Origin: Cytophagales bacterium | Lineage (GTDB): Bacteria > Bacteroidota > Bacteroidia > Cytophagales > 172606-1 | Direction: 5' to 3' | Assembly (NCBI GenBank): GCA_030446715.1 | Contig: JAUJMU010000006.1 | Location: 352,501 to 416,500, forward strand | DNA length: 64,000 nucleotides | In this document: positions 29,054 to 38,092 of the stretch, one piece after another | Numbering within the stretch: the first letter of the stretch is position 1 | How the letters are laid out: each line of letters opens with the position of its first letter | The notes under the pieces: generated by a model | Told to the model about the DNA's origin: nothing | What the model saw: the letters and a program-made list of their open reading frames with translations, nothing else | Databases searched by the model: none | Translations under genes and position numbers: made by a program

Positions 29054-30727
29054 ATGAAAACGAAAATCAGTGTTTTGTTCCTGCTGGCGGGCGTTTTGTT
29101 CCTGCTGTCGTGCAAAAAGGACGAAGAGATCTTTCCGAAAGTTGAAACCATCGAAGCCCGCCCTACCTCGTCTACCTCCTGTTTTCTCAAAGGAAGCATC
29201 ACTCAGGTTGGCAGCAGCCCGGTCGTAGATTTCGGCTTCGTGTATTCCTCACAATTTACGCCGGACCTCGGGTCGGGTGTGAAAGTATCACTGGGCAGGA
29301 ATGTCTCCGCTGCTCCTTTTGAAAAGGAAGTTACGGGCCTGATGTCCAGTAGCTGGGGAAGAACCGTTACTGCCCGGGCTTACCTCACCAATGAGAAAGG
29401 CACCGTGTACGGCAGTACAATCACCGTTACGCTGCCGGTGGTGTCTGTTACCAGTATTGCCCCCAATTCGGGCCGCGCCGGTGACCGGATCACCATTTCC
29501 GGATCACACTTTGGCGATAAAAGTACAATTGAGGTGAAATTTGCCAATGCTACCGCAACGGTGGCTGAGGCCACTCCTTCGACCGTTGTCGTGCTGGTGC
29601 CTTCCAATATCAGCACCAATAATTACTACAACCGGGAAATCCCGGTTACGGTAAAAGTTGGCGGCCAGCAGGTGAACGGGTACACTATATTCAATGTGAT
29701 TCCTACTGCCAAGGACTTTTCGCCAAAAACGGGCACTTTCGGCAGTACTATTACCATCACCGGTGATAACCTGCCTCAGTCTTCCGCTTATTATGGCATA
29801 TCCGTCAGCTTCGGCAATACCAACGCATCCATCACCCAGTTTACCCCGGGCAGCATGACGGTGGTTGTGCCGGCCGGCGTGACTGAGGAGCGGCTGAAAG
29901 TCCGGTTTACGGCCCTGGGGCAGACTACCGAGTTGCCGGGTGAGTTCGTTATCACGCCTCCCACCATCTCTTCGGTGAACCCTGCTGCCGGGTTGCCGGG
30001 CAGTTCGTTTACCATCAGCGGAACCGGGTTTAATCCGGGCAATGGATATTACGGAGGTTTGAATACTGTAAAACTGGGAACCCAGACCGCGACCATTACC
30101 AGCGCCTCCGCCAGCAGCATCACAGCCACGGTACCGACGGGATTGGCGCTGGGAAATTACCCCATATCTGTATCTACCGGGGTGCATACGGTAACCGCCG
30201 CGCAGGAATACACGGTTGAGTCGCCGAAGATTACAGGCTTCTTCCCCGCGTCAGGCACCGTTGGAACCGAAGTGGTCATCAGCGGCTCTTTCAGCGGGTC
30301 GCAGTACTCTTCTTCGGTTCTGTTTGGTTCGGTTTCGGGGAATATTCAGAGCATGACTGCTTCCACCATACGGGTTCTGGTTCCCTCGGGCGTATCTTCG
30401 GGAAAAATGAAGATTTCCGTGACAACGGCCGGTCAGACGGTAAGTTCTGCGGAAGACTTTACAGTACTGGCGCCGGTCGTGACCGGTTTCTCACCTGCTT
30501 CGGGAGTGCCCGGCACGCTGGTAACGATTAGCGGAACCGGCTTCAGCCCGAATACCTACAGCAACACCGTCAGTTTCGGGACCGTCCAGACGACCATCAC
30601 CCAGGCAACGGCGACCAGCATCACGGCGATAGTGCCTTCCAATGTAGCTCCCGGCTCAATGAAAATCTCCGTCCGGACCAATGGCCTGTTGGGCGTGTCA
30701 CAAGAAGATTTTACAGTTACGCAGTAA
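29054..30727 (+). CDS. Surface lipoprotein with five IPT/TIG repeats
   Basis: A 557-residue lipoprotein with a signal peptide and lipobox LLSCKKDEE (Cys about 21). A fibronectin-like domain covers about 30-130. Five IPT/TIG immunoglobulin-like repeats of about 80 residues follow, each with a PxSGxxGxxITISG-type start (IAPNSGRAGDRITISGSHFG, FSPKTGTFGSTITITG, VNPAAGLPGSSFTISGTGFN, FFPASGTVGTEVVISG, FSPASGVPGTLVTISGTGFS) and an xxxVVVPxxV-type end. Such proteins often bind polysaccharide or mediate adhesion. Co-transcribed with the upstream barrel protein. Some neighbouring repeats are similar at DNA level, which could allow recombination. Confidence 0.92.
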   Translation: MKTKISVLFLLAGVLFLLSCKKDEEIFPKVETIEARPTSSTSCFLKGSITQVGSSPVVDFGFVYSSQFTPDLGSGVKVSLGRNVSAAPFEKEVTGLMSSSWGRTVTARAYLTNEKGTVYGSTITVTLPVVSVTSIAPNSGRAGDRITISGSHFGDKSTIEVKFANATATVAEATPSTVVVLVPSNISTNNYYNREIPVTVKVGGQQVNGYTIFNVIPTAKDFSPKTGTFGSTITITGDNLPQSSAYYGISVSFGNTNASITQFTPGSMTVVVPAGVTEERLKVRFTALGQTTELPGEFVITPPTISSVNPAAGLPGSSFTISGTGFNPGNGYYGGLNTVKLGTQTATITSASASSITATVPTGLALGNYPISVSTGVHTVTAAQEYTVESPKITGFFPASGTVGTEVVISGSFSGSQYSSSVLFGSVSGNIQSMTASTIRVLVPSGVSSGKMKISVTTAGQTVSSAEDFTVLAPVVTGFSPASGVPGTLVTISGTGFSPNTYSNTVSFGTVQTTITQATATSITAIVPSNVAPGSMKISVRTNGLLGVSQEDFTVTQ

Positions 30728-30738
30728 GAATTCAGATC

Positions 30739-30847
30739 AGGACTTTCTCAAAAGTGGTCAGTGTGACACTGACCACGGTAAATATACTGTATGGACCGCC
30801 GTTTGTGTCTCACAAACGGCAACCCGGAAGCGTTTTGAGAAAGTCCT
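30739..30847. repeat. Nested palindromic element (15-bp inverted repeat enclosing two hairpins)
   Basis: Outer arms aggactttctcaaaa (30739-30753) and ttttgagaaagtcct (30833-30847) are perfect reverse complements. Inside are two perfect hairpins, gtggtcagtg-tga-cactgaccac (30754-30776) and gccgtttgtg-tct-cacaaacggc (30798-30820). It lies directly after the IPT-repeat gene and before the terminator. Confidence 0.8.
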
Positions 30848-30868
30848 GTAGATATACGTTGTGCCAGA

Positions 30869-30900
30869 AAAGGGGTACGAAGCCGGCTTCGTACCCCTTT
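30869..30900. terminator. Bidirectional terminator (32-bp perfect palindrome)
   Basis: aaaggggtacgaagcc followed by its exact reverse complement, ending in TTT on both strands. It sits between convergent genes (29054 plus and 30921 minus). Confidence 0.85.
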
Positions 30901-30920
30901 CTCATTTATAAAATTTCATT

Positions 30921-31841
30921 TTACCACTGCCACCGTCTCCTGACTGTACCCCGCAAAAACACCGTAGCCGTTTTCCACGTTGGTGTACGCATGAGCACCG
31001 CCTCCCCGGCAAAAATGTCGAAGTTCTGGTTGGTCAGGTGTCCTTGCAGTTTCTGGAAATACCGGAAATATTCACTGCTTACGGTTTTGAGGTAGAACCT
31101 GTATGTTCTTTTTGCGTTGCGGTTGGGTGTGCTCCATCCCGGATAGAAGTTCAGGACCACACTTTGCTTTTGCCCGTCAAATAGCTGATCATCCACCATT
31201 GCCAATCCGCCCCCATAGCCTGAGGTCTTCACCGTTGGCTGATCGCTGTACAGGTACAGGGAATTGAAACCACGGATGGTGTCAAATTTTGCGGTAGCAA
31301 AGTTGGGCCTCACATGCATAAAGTCGAAAGTCCCCTGCATTGCATAAAAATTGCTTTCTCCGGCCGGGTCCTCAAATGTGTACGTGACCGAACTGATAAA
31401 GCTCCCGTTCTGGTCTACGCCCGCCGAGTCCCTGTACACAAAATTGGCAATTGGTACCGGCAGCGGAACGCTGCTTTGAGCCGTTGCGTCCGGATAGCCG
31501 GGTACCGCTACCCGCACCCGGTAAACACGACCAGCCGTTGGCTTGAAAGAATTGCTGCGGTAATATTCCTGTTCTGCGTTGTAAGGCAGGGTTTCTACCT
31601 CCGCATCATTTTCGTAAATCACCACTATGGCGTTTTTGAGCACTTCGTAACTCCGGGCGTCCAGCAACGGCAGGGTGCCAAACACCCGCACGGTAAACAG
31701 ACTGTCGGGGGTGAACAGCGAGTTGATTACGATTTGCGGCTTCTGGTCCGGAAAATCAACAAATACCTCCTTCTGACAGCTGAGCAGCAGGCCCGGCAGT
31801 GCCAGCAGCAGAGAAATGCGTAAAACGGCAGATATCTTCAT
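30921..31841 (-). CDS. DUF4249 family lipoprotein (C-terminus frameshifted)
   Basis: An about 306-residue lipoprotein with lipobox LLLSCQKEV. DUF4249 proteins are encoded next to TonB-dependent receptors in Bacteroidota and probably help uptake of an unknown substrate. Family-like parts are IVINSLFTPDSLFTVRVFG, YRVRVAVPGYPDATA, TYTFEDPAGESNFYAM and YRFYLKTVSSEYFRYFQKLQ. The last 20 residues (TPTWKTATVFLRGTVRRRWQ) are out of frame: the other frame reads TNVENGYGVFAGYSQETVAV, the expected family ending. This implies a one-base indel near 30990. Its start is 1-4 bp from the receptor stop, so the two are one operon. Confidence 0.85.
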   Translation of the reverse strand: MKISAVLRISLLLALPGLLLSCQKEVFVDFPDQKPQIVINSLFTPDSLFTVRVFGTLPLLDARSYEVLKNAIVVIYENDAEVETLPYNAEQEYYRSNSFKPTAGRVYRVRVAVPGYPDATAQSSVPLPVPIANFVYRDSAGVDQNGSFISSVTYTFEDPAGESNFYAMQGTFDFMHVRPNFATAKFDTIRGFNSLYLYSDQPTVKTSGYGGGLAMVDDQLFDGQKQSVVLNFYPGWSTPNRNAKRTYRFYLKTVSSEYFRYFQKLQGHLTNQNFDIFAGEAVLMRTPTWKTATVFLRGTVRRRWQW

Positions 31842-31844
31842 CAC

Positions 31845-34226
31845 TCAGAATTTAAAATTATAGCTGAACGAAGGAATGACCGGAAACAGGCTGAACTGCT
31901 TGAGCCGGCGGCGACCCTTGTCGTAATCCAGAAAATAGAAATAGGGATTCTGGCGGTTGTAGGCATTGTAGAGGCCAAGGTTCCAGGTGCGTTCGCCCCA
32001 GCGCTTTTGTTTCGTAAAGCTGATGCCAAGGTCCAGCCGGTGGTAAGCCCTCATCCGGAAACCGTTGCGGCCCTCGTATACGTGCGCCTGATTGAAATAT
32101 TGCCACTCCCGGCTGCCCGGCCAGTTATTGGCCGGCCGGTCGGCGATTACCGGGTAGCGGGCCACGCCCAGCGTGGTGGCGTTGCCGGTGCCGTACACCC
32201 AGTCGCCGGAAATACTGATCCGGTCGTTGATCCTGTAAGTGGCGGCAATGCCGGTGTCGTGACGGCGGTCGTATTTGAAGGGATATTCGCGGCCAAAGTT
32301 CAGGTTCTCAAACTGCCGGTACGTCCGCGACCACGTATAGCCCACCCAGCCGTTGAGCCGGCCGGTTTTCTTCTGCAAAAGCAACTCCAGACCGTAGGAG
32401 GTACCGCGGCCCCCGGTTTCGACGCTCTGCTGCCAGTCGGCGGTATTGCCGAAGAAGCTGGTCCCCTCCTTGTATTCGATCAGCCCGCGCATGTCCTTGT
32501 AATAGGTTTCCACACTGGCCTCGTACACATTGTCCGCAAATGACTTTGCCGCGCCCAGCACCCACTGCTGCGACCACTGCGGCTTCACCAGACCGGTTGC
32601 CGGCACCCAAAGGTCGGTCGGCAGACCGGCATCGGAGTTGGTAAGCAGGTGGATGTACTGCTGCATGGTGGCGTAGGAAGCCTTCAGCGAATAATCTTTC
32701 GGAAACAGATACCGGGCGGCAATCCGGGGTTGAAGGGAAGAATACTGCTTGCCGTTTACAAAAAATGTGGAAAAGTGCAGGCCAAAATTTGCCTTCAGGT
32801 GTTTGGCGATTTCCCAGTCATCTTCCAGGTAAGCGGCCGTTTCAACTGCCCCAATATTGGATGCCCCGAAGGTGGTGTCGCTGGACTGGGCGTCCGTATC
32901 ACTGGACCGGATTGCCGTAATGCCCGGCCGGAAGGTATGGCGGATGGCATTGCCCCCGAACCGGACGCTGTGGCCGGGAGACGGGTACCATTCCATATCG
33001 GCCTTCGCGTTGTAATCTTCAATGCCGGAATTGTAGCCGAACAGGGAACTTTGCGCGGTGGTACCGTCCGCATTGTGGGTTTTGGTTTCCTGCCTCGATT
33101 CAATCAGCAGGCGGTACCGGGTATAATTAGCGGTGAAATTGCCAAACAGCTTTTCGTTGAAAACGTGGTTCCACCGGAGGGAAGTAAGCACGTTGCCCCA
33201 CGCCAGTTTGAAGCGGCCCAGCGATTCATTCTCAACGTTGCTGCTGGTCTGGTACTTTTCGCGGATGCGGGTAATGGAACGGTCGTCGCCGCTGTAAAAA
33301 CTCAGGTACAGGCGGTTTTTGGGCGAAATGATGTGGTTGATCTTGCCATTCAGGTCGTAGAAGTAATAGCCGAAGGAGCCCTGGTTATCGGAAGCCATTT
33401 TTGAAACCGGCCGCATGATCAGATCGAGAAATGTCCGGCGGGCCGAAAAGATAAACGAAGTCCGGTCTTTGATGATTGGTCCTTCGAGGGAAAGCCTGGT
33501 GGCTACCAGCCCGATGGCGCCTTGGCCGTGCAGCTTTTTCATGTTGCCCTCCCGCATCCGGATGTCAATCACCGACGATAACCGGCCACCATACCGGGCC
33601 GGATAGCCGCCCTTCATTAAACTCACGTTGCTGATGGCGTCGGCGTTGAATACCGAGAAGAAGCCGCCGAGGTGGTTTACGTAGTAGAGCGGCGTGCCGT
33701 CCAGCAGAATCAGGTTCTGATCCGGACTGCCGCCCCACGTAAATGCCGGCAGACCCTTCACTGCCCGACTGAACGCCGGGCAAAAGCTGAATGACTTTGA
33801 GCACATCCACCCCCAGCAGGGCCGGCAGCGCCTTGATCTGCGCAATCGGAATTTCGATGGTGCTCATCTGAGTGGTTTCGTGGATCTTCTGCGTTTTTTC
33901 GGCAGTTACCACCACTTCATTGAGTTCCGTTACCGGCTGCAGGTTGTGGCTGATCACCGTATTTGCAGAAAGGTAAAGTTCTGCGGAACTGAGGCGTAGC
34001 CCACGTATGAAAACACCAGCCGGACCGAATCCTGTGGCAGGGTGAGGCTGTAAAATCCGTAATTGTTGGTGCTGGTCCCCTTGCCAGACTTGTAGTCATA
34101 TACATTGGCACCAGGAAGCACTTCACCCGAAAGGGCATCTTTGAGGTAACCGCTGATGGTATGCTTCTGTGCGTAGGAAAATTCTATAAAAGAAAAGAAC
34201 ACCAGCAGCCAGCAGGATTTTCGCAT
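31845..34226 (-). pseudogene. TonB-dependent receptor with two frameshifts
   Basis: An outer-membrane active-transport receptor of about 790 residues. The signal peptide is MRKSCWLLVFFSFIEFSYA (ATG 34226). A CarboxypepD-regulatory-like domain (HTISGYLKDALSGEVLPGAN) follows, then a plug (ELNEVVVTAEKTQKI, LGVDVLKVIQLLPGVQSGSE, GGSPDQNLILLDGTPLYYVN) and a barrel ending FSYNFKF. Two single-base indels break it: near 33962 (FLQIR then a stop, where the other frame reads NTVISHNLQP) and near 33735 (YVGRQSGS in place of YVRGGSPDQN). Both look like loss of one base. Apart from these the barrel is intact for 660 residues, so sequencing error is as likely as real decay. The DUF4249 partner follows. Confidence 0.85.
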
Positions 34227-34380
34227 AAAAAAGTGGAAAAGTTTCGGAAGCAGAATGGTCCACGAAGATGCCAAATCCAATGGTGATAAAAAATTTAATA
34301 AATACAGATCATGTTGTTAATATGTAACATTTTAAGCGTTAAAGATTTATTTTCCCGCAGCCTGTGCCTGATCTACGATG

Positions 34381-35335
34381 TCAGGCAGCCGATAATCCCG
34401 GTTTTGCTGCTCTTTCCGGTACCAGCCAAAAGAGGCCTTTGGCAAAAAGGGGCGTAAACGGGAGGAAGAGGAAAACACCGCCTACATTGAACATCACGTG
34501 GGCATTGGCAATCTGCCGGGCCACATCACCTTCCGGAGCCAGTTGCGCGGCCGCGTCAGCCAGCCCTCCGCCAGAGAAACGCCGATAATTACCGTAAAGA
34601 TGTTGAACAGCAGGTGAAAAATACCAGCCCGGATGGCTTCCCGGTTACGGCCGATGGTAGCTACAAGGGTATCGGCACAGGTGCCGATTTCGGCCCCGAG
34701 CATAATGGCTACCCCGGTTGGCAGCGGCACCAGCCCCTGTGACGCCAGAATGATGATAATACCCAGCGTGGCCGAAGACGACTGAATGGCTACCGTATCC
34801 CACCAGTACGCCCCACCACGGATTGGTCAGGCCGGTCATCCAGTTCATAAAAGGCTGGTAAGACTTCAGGGTTCCGCCGCCCGGCCAATAACTTCCAGCC
34901 CGTAGAAAATGAGTCCAATGCCCAGAATAACCAGTCCTGCATCCTTAAGTTTCTTCCCTCTGCCTATAAAGTGCATCAGAAAGCCGGCTACCAGCAGAAT
35001 GGAAGCGTATTCATTCAGGCGGAAAGCAATGATCTGGCTGGAAATGGTGGTGCCGATGTTGGCCCCCATAATTACGCCGAGAGACTGTACGAAAGAGAGC
35101 AGTCCGGCGTTAACAAGGGCAATGACCATGATGATCGTTACGGAGGAAGAATCCAGCAGTGTGGTGGCTACCGTACCCGTTGCCACTCCCGCCAGCGGAT
35201 TTTTGGTAAACGTGGCCAGGATTTTTTCATCCGGTCCCCGGCCAGACGCTGCAGGCTTTCCGACAGACGGGATACGCCGTAAAGAAACAAAACAAGCCCG
35301 GCAACCGCTTCGAGAATCATTTTGAATGCATCCAT
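34381..35335 (-). pseudogene. Na+/phosphate cotransporter (NptA/YjbB type) with about four frameshifts
   Basis: A Na/Pi-II family membrane transporter. The intact order of motifs, collected from three frames, is MDAFKMILEAVAGLVLFLYG, LSESLQRLAGDRMKK, LATFTKNPLAGVATGTVATT, LLDSSSVTIIMVIALVNAG, IMGANIGTTISSQIIAF, GFLMHFIGRGKKL, SYQPFMNWMTG, QSSSATLGIIIILASQG, GAEIGTCADTLVATIGRNRE, FHLLFNIFTVIIGV and MFNVGGVFLFLPF. The two QSSS-like repeats and the inverted duplication are typical of the family. Breaks lie near 35225 (short by one A in a poly-A run), 34888 (short by one C), 34805 and 34545. No PhoU-like domain follows. All breaks are single-base indels, consistent with sequencing error. Confidence 0.8.
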
Positions 35336-35564
35336 GGGCCGGTCTGGGTTAATAATGAACTGAATTACTACCCTTAAGTACTCTCTTTTACTTTAACCTT
35401 ATTGTGAAGCAGGCGTTATCCTTTCCGTTAACTCAATTGTAAAACCACAATTTGCGGGTGCAAACACCCGGAGGATTCAATCCGTATACTGCCCGGCCGG
35501 ATTTTGGTACCTCATCCGAAAAAGCACTATTTTGAAGGCCATAAACTCACACCCGACGCCTCTG

Positions 35565-36894
35565 ATGAAAATACGCCCTCTTTTGCTGCTGGCCACCGGC
35601 CTGCAAAGGGTTGCCTGCGGAAACCGCGCCGAATACGCCGTTGAACCCAAAGACCTCACTCAGTTTCACAGCCAGTACGTGGCTCAGGCCACTGCCCGGT
35701 CGGCTACCGATTCCCTGGCTGTCTACATTGATTACTCAAAAGGGATGCACGAGGGAATCATGGCCTCGGCCGATTTCATCCGGGAACTGCTGATGGCCAA
35801 TTCTCCCAAAACGGTCTACTACAAGGTCGGATCGGCAGACCGCCCGCCACATTGATATCAACGCTACCGAAAATATTCCCTGGAACACCGGCAACTATAC
35901 CGAAACCCGCTCCGTCCTCGACGAACCCGTGCGCCAGATCACCAACGGCAACCAGACGGCGGTATTCATCACCGATTTTGAGCTGGTAAAGGGTACGCAG
36001 GAGCTGCAGATCGTGCAGAACGGCAAAACCTATAAAACCAGCATCGATATTTCCTCATGGGCGGTCAATTATTTTGAAAACTGGCTGTGGGACGGCAACG
36101 CCATCGACATATTCGCCAAACCTTTTACCAAACAAAGTGCATGGGTATCTCAGTCGCAGTCACAGCACGTGTATACGATTGTTTTCACCCCTAAAGCCCT
36201 CACGGCCAGTCCGGCTTCCCTGATCAACCGGCCCCTGGAGCGCGGTTTTGGCAGTCAGGAGACCTGAAGCATTACCGTTTTTCGGCCGAAGACCTTGCCC
36301 TTCGGTCAGATTACGCCGACAAGGCCAACGTGGGCGGTGCCACCGACAATGCGGTGCCGCAGTGGCAGGTTAATGCATCCGGTATTTGAATATTACCAGT
36401 TCCGGCAAAAGGACCTGATGAAAATTCCGGACTACAATCCCAAAGACACCCGTTTTCTATAGCCTTTCCTGACAATGCCCCCGTCAACTATCCGGACCTG
36501 AAGCTGGACCTGAAAACTTATGACATTACCACCGAGTACACCGAGTACTACAATTTCCTGAACCCGGCGGACGAGGAAGCAAAGAAAAATACACCTACCA
36601 CCAGCCCGCCCCGGTGGAAGATGTTTTTAATCTGGCTTACAATCCGGGAAAGAAAGAGATCGGCGTGCAGTTGCACCTAACTTTACCGGCGTAGAACGGC
36701 AGACCATGTACAAGGCTGATGTGATCGTTCGGGAGGCCCGCCCCCAGTTTGATCCCCGGATGCTCTCCGCCCTGCAGTGGACCGATGCCCGTGGTTTTGC
36801 AGTCCCTTCCCTGACCGCCAGCCTCACCGAAGCCCTCTCGCGCATCAACCTCAAGGACCGGGTGGTATATACGTACTACATTGAGTTGTATTGA
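35565..36894 (+). pseudogene. vWA-like lipoprotein with several frameshifts; first gene of the cytoskeleton-like cluster
   Basis: Reassembled across frames this is one protein of about 440 residues. ATG 35565 starts an exported or lipoprotein N-terminus (MKIRPLLLLATGLQRVACGN). The segment SLAVYIDYSKGMHEGIM has a DxSxG MIDAS-like motif of von Willebrand A domains, and QTAVFITDFELVKGTQELQ could be a later strand of the fold. Coding segments include 35565-35855, 35929-36267 (AVNYFENWLWDGNAIDIFAK), 36270-36600 in mixed frames (HYRFSAEDLALRSDYADKAN; DAPVNYPDLKLDLKTYDITT) and 36706-36894, ending VVYTYYIELY. At least four indels occur. Proposed as the envelope component of the cluster that follows on the same strand. 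Confidence 0.6.
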
Positions 36895-37080
36895 GGAGTG
36901 AGAAGTCAGGAGTGAGAAGATAGCAGAACCTGACGTCAGCCGTCAGGAGGGATAGGGGTCTTTGCTGAATTACCTTTTTCAGTAACAGAAGGCACCTATG
37001 GGTGCTTCAAAATTACACCTCCCTGGTTACCATTTAGTAAATTATCCATAAAAAGCCCCGACTGAACTTTAAACCCCAAC

Positions 37081-37491
37081 ATGAAAATCAGCACCATTCT
37101 CCTGCAAGTCATCACCATCCGCAACCCGCGGCAACTTGAACAACTGGCTTACGAAACTTATTTGCTTGCAGTTATCGTGGCCATTATCTTCATTGGCATT
37201 TCATGGCTGGTTGCCAAACTCATCCAGTGGGAAGGCGGCCGCGATCCAAAAGATGCCGGTAAGCGCCGGGCTGCCTTTTTCATCATCTGGTTTATTGCCA
37301 TTGCCTCCTTCTTCCTGTACAATATGGTCATAGTATCCGAAAAAGTTGCGCCCAACCTGCAGAGCCGTTTTTCGATGGTCAATTACCTGAGTACGCTGCT
37401 GCTGGCTGTGGTGTACCTCATTGGCGGTTTTCTCCTCAGCAAGCTGATGAAGAACAGTAAATACGGAACAATATTTCCGGGGAAGAAGTAA
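37081..37491 (+). CDS. Small membrane protein, three TM helices (136 aa)
   Basis: TM helices at about residues 25-47 (YLLAVIVAIIFIGISWLVAK), 66-86 (AFFIIWFIAIASFFLYNMVI) and 103-122 (STLLLAVVYLIGGFLLSKLM), with basic loops. Not a recognised family. It lies 186 bp after the vWA-like gene and upstream of the tubulin-like gene on the same strand, so it may be the membrane anchor of that system. The GIY-YIG/inverted-repeat unit at 37542 separates it from the tubulin-like gene and looks like a later insertion. Confidence 0.65.
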   Translation: MKISTILLQVITIRNPRQLEQLAYETYLLAVIVAIIFIGISWLVAKLIQWEGGRDPKDAGKRRAAFFIIWFIAIASFFLYNMVIVSEKVAPNLQSRFSMVNYLSTLLLAVVYLIGGFLLSKLMKNSKYGTIFPGKK

Positions 37492-37541
37492 GGATTCATT
37501 AATGGACAATTGACAATTAAGAATTGTCAATTGTCACCTGC

Positions 37542-38057
37542 CGTCATTGCGAGGAGCAAGATTGGAAGGCGGGAAGGGCGACGAAGCAACCTCTTCCGGA
37601 GAATCGGGTAAGCGAACCCACAATCAGCATCAGCCATGAAACACGGCGGGGCAGTTTATATTCTGACCAATAAGAATCACACTACTTTGTACGTTGGAGT
37701 GACGTCGGATCTTCAATCAAGGCTGAATGAACATAAATTAAAGAAGTACCCGAACAGTTTCACGGCCAGATATAATCTTGATAAACTTGTGTATTACGAA
37801 GCTTTTCACAGCATTGAAGAGGCTGTTCTGAGGGAGAAGCAAATCAAAGGAGGCTCCCGGAAAAAGAAAGAGGATTTGATCCGGTCCATAAATCCTGATT
37901 GGCAGGATCTGAATAATAAATTGCTGGATTAATAAGGACTATGTGTTATGGTGTAAAGAGCAGGGGTGGCAACTTTGGCCTGATCAGAGATTCATTTCTC
38001 CGGAAGAGGTTGCTTCATCGCCCTTCCCGCCTTCCAATCCCGATCCTCGCAATGACG
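37542..38057. mobile_element. 516-bp unit: GIY-YIG gene between 62-bp inverted repeats
   Basis: Left arm 37542-37603 begins cgtcattgcgaggagcaaga; right arm 37996-38057 is its reverse complement with 4 mismatches in 62 bp. The only gene inside is the GIY-YIG ORF 37636-37932. The right arm ends 35 bp before the tubulin-like start codon. No clear target-site duplication was found. The arms belong to the cgtcattgcgagga-type interspersed repeats common in Bacteroidota (from memory). Confidence 0.7.
37636..37932 (+). CDS. Stand-alone GIY-YIG nuclease domain protein
   Basis: A 98-residue protein that is almost only a GIY-YIG domain (UvrC/URI type). It has the paired motif AVYILTNKN...TTLYVGVTSDL, an Arg in LQSRLNEHK, a Tyr in LVYYEAFHSIEEA, and the metal-binding Glu in AVLREKQIKGG. 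It ends with a basic helix and a SINPDWQDLNNKLLD tail typical of small Bacteroidota members. Members of this subgroup have no established function. Its placement between two long inverted repeats suggests a role in moving or processing them (inference). Confidence 0.88.
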   Translation: MKHGGAVYILTNKNHTTLYVGVTSDLQSRLNEHKLKKYPNSFTARYNLDKLVYYEAFHSIEEAVLREKQIKGGSRKKKEDLIRSINPDWQDLNNKLLD

Positions 38058-38092
38058 CGACAGGCAAATAATGTCAAACAACTAACTGACCA

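Noticed and set aside
34381-36894. Split small genes of the Na/Pi and vWA-like regions as independent proteins
   Set aside because: Conserved sequence passes from frame to frame without gaps, so each set is one gene with indels.
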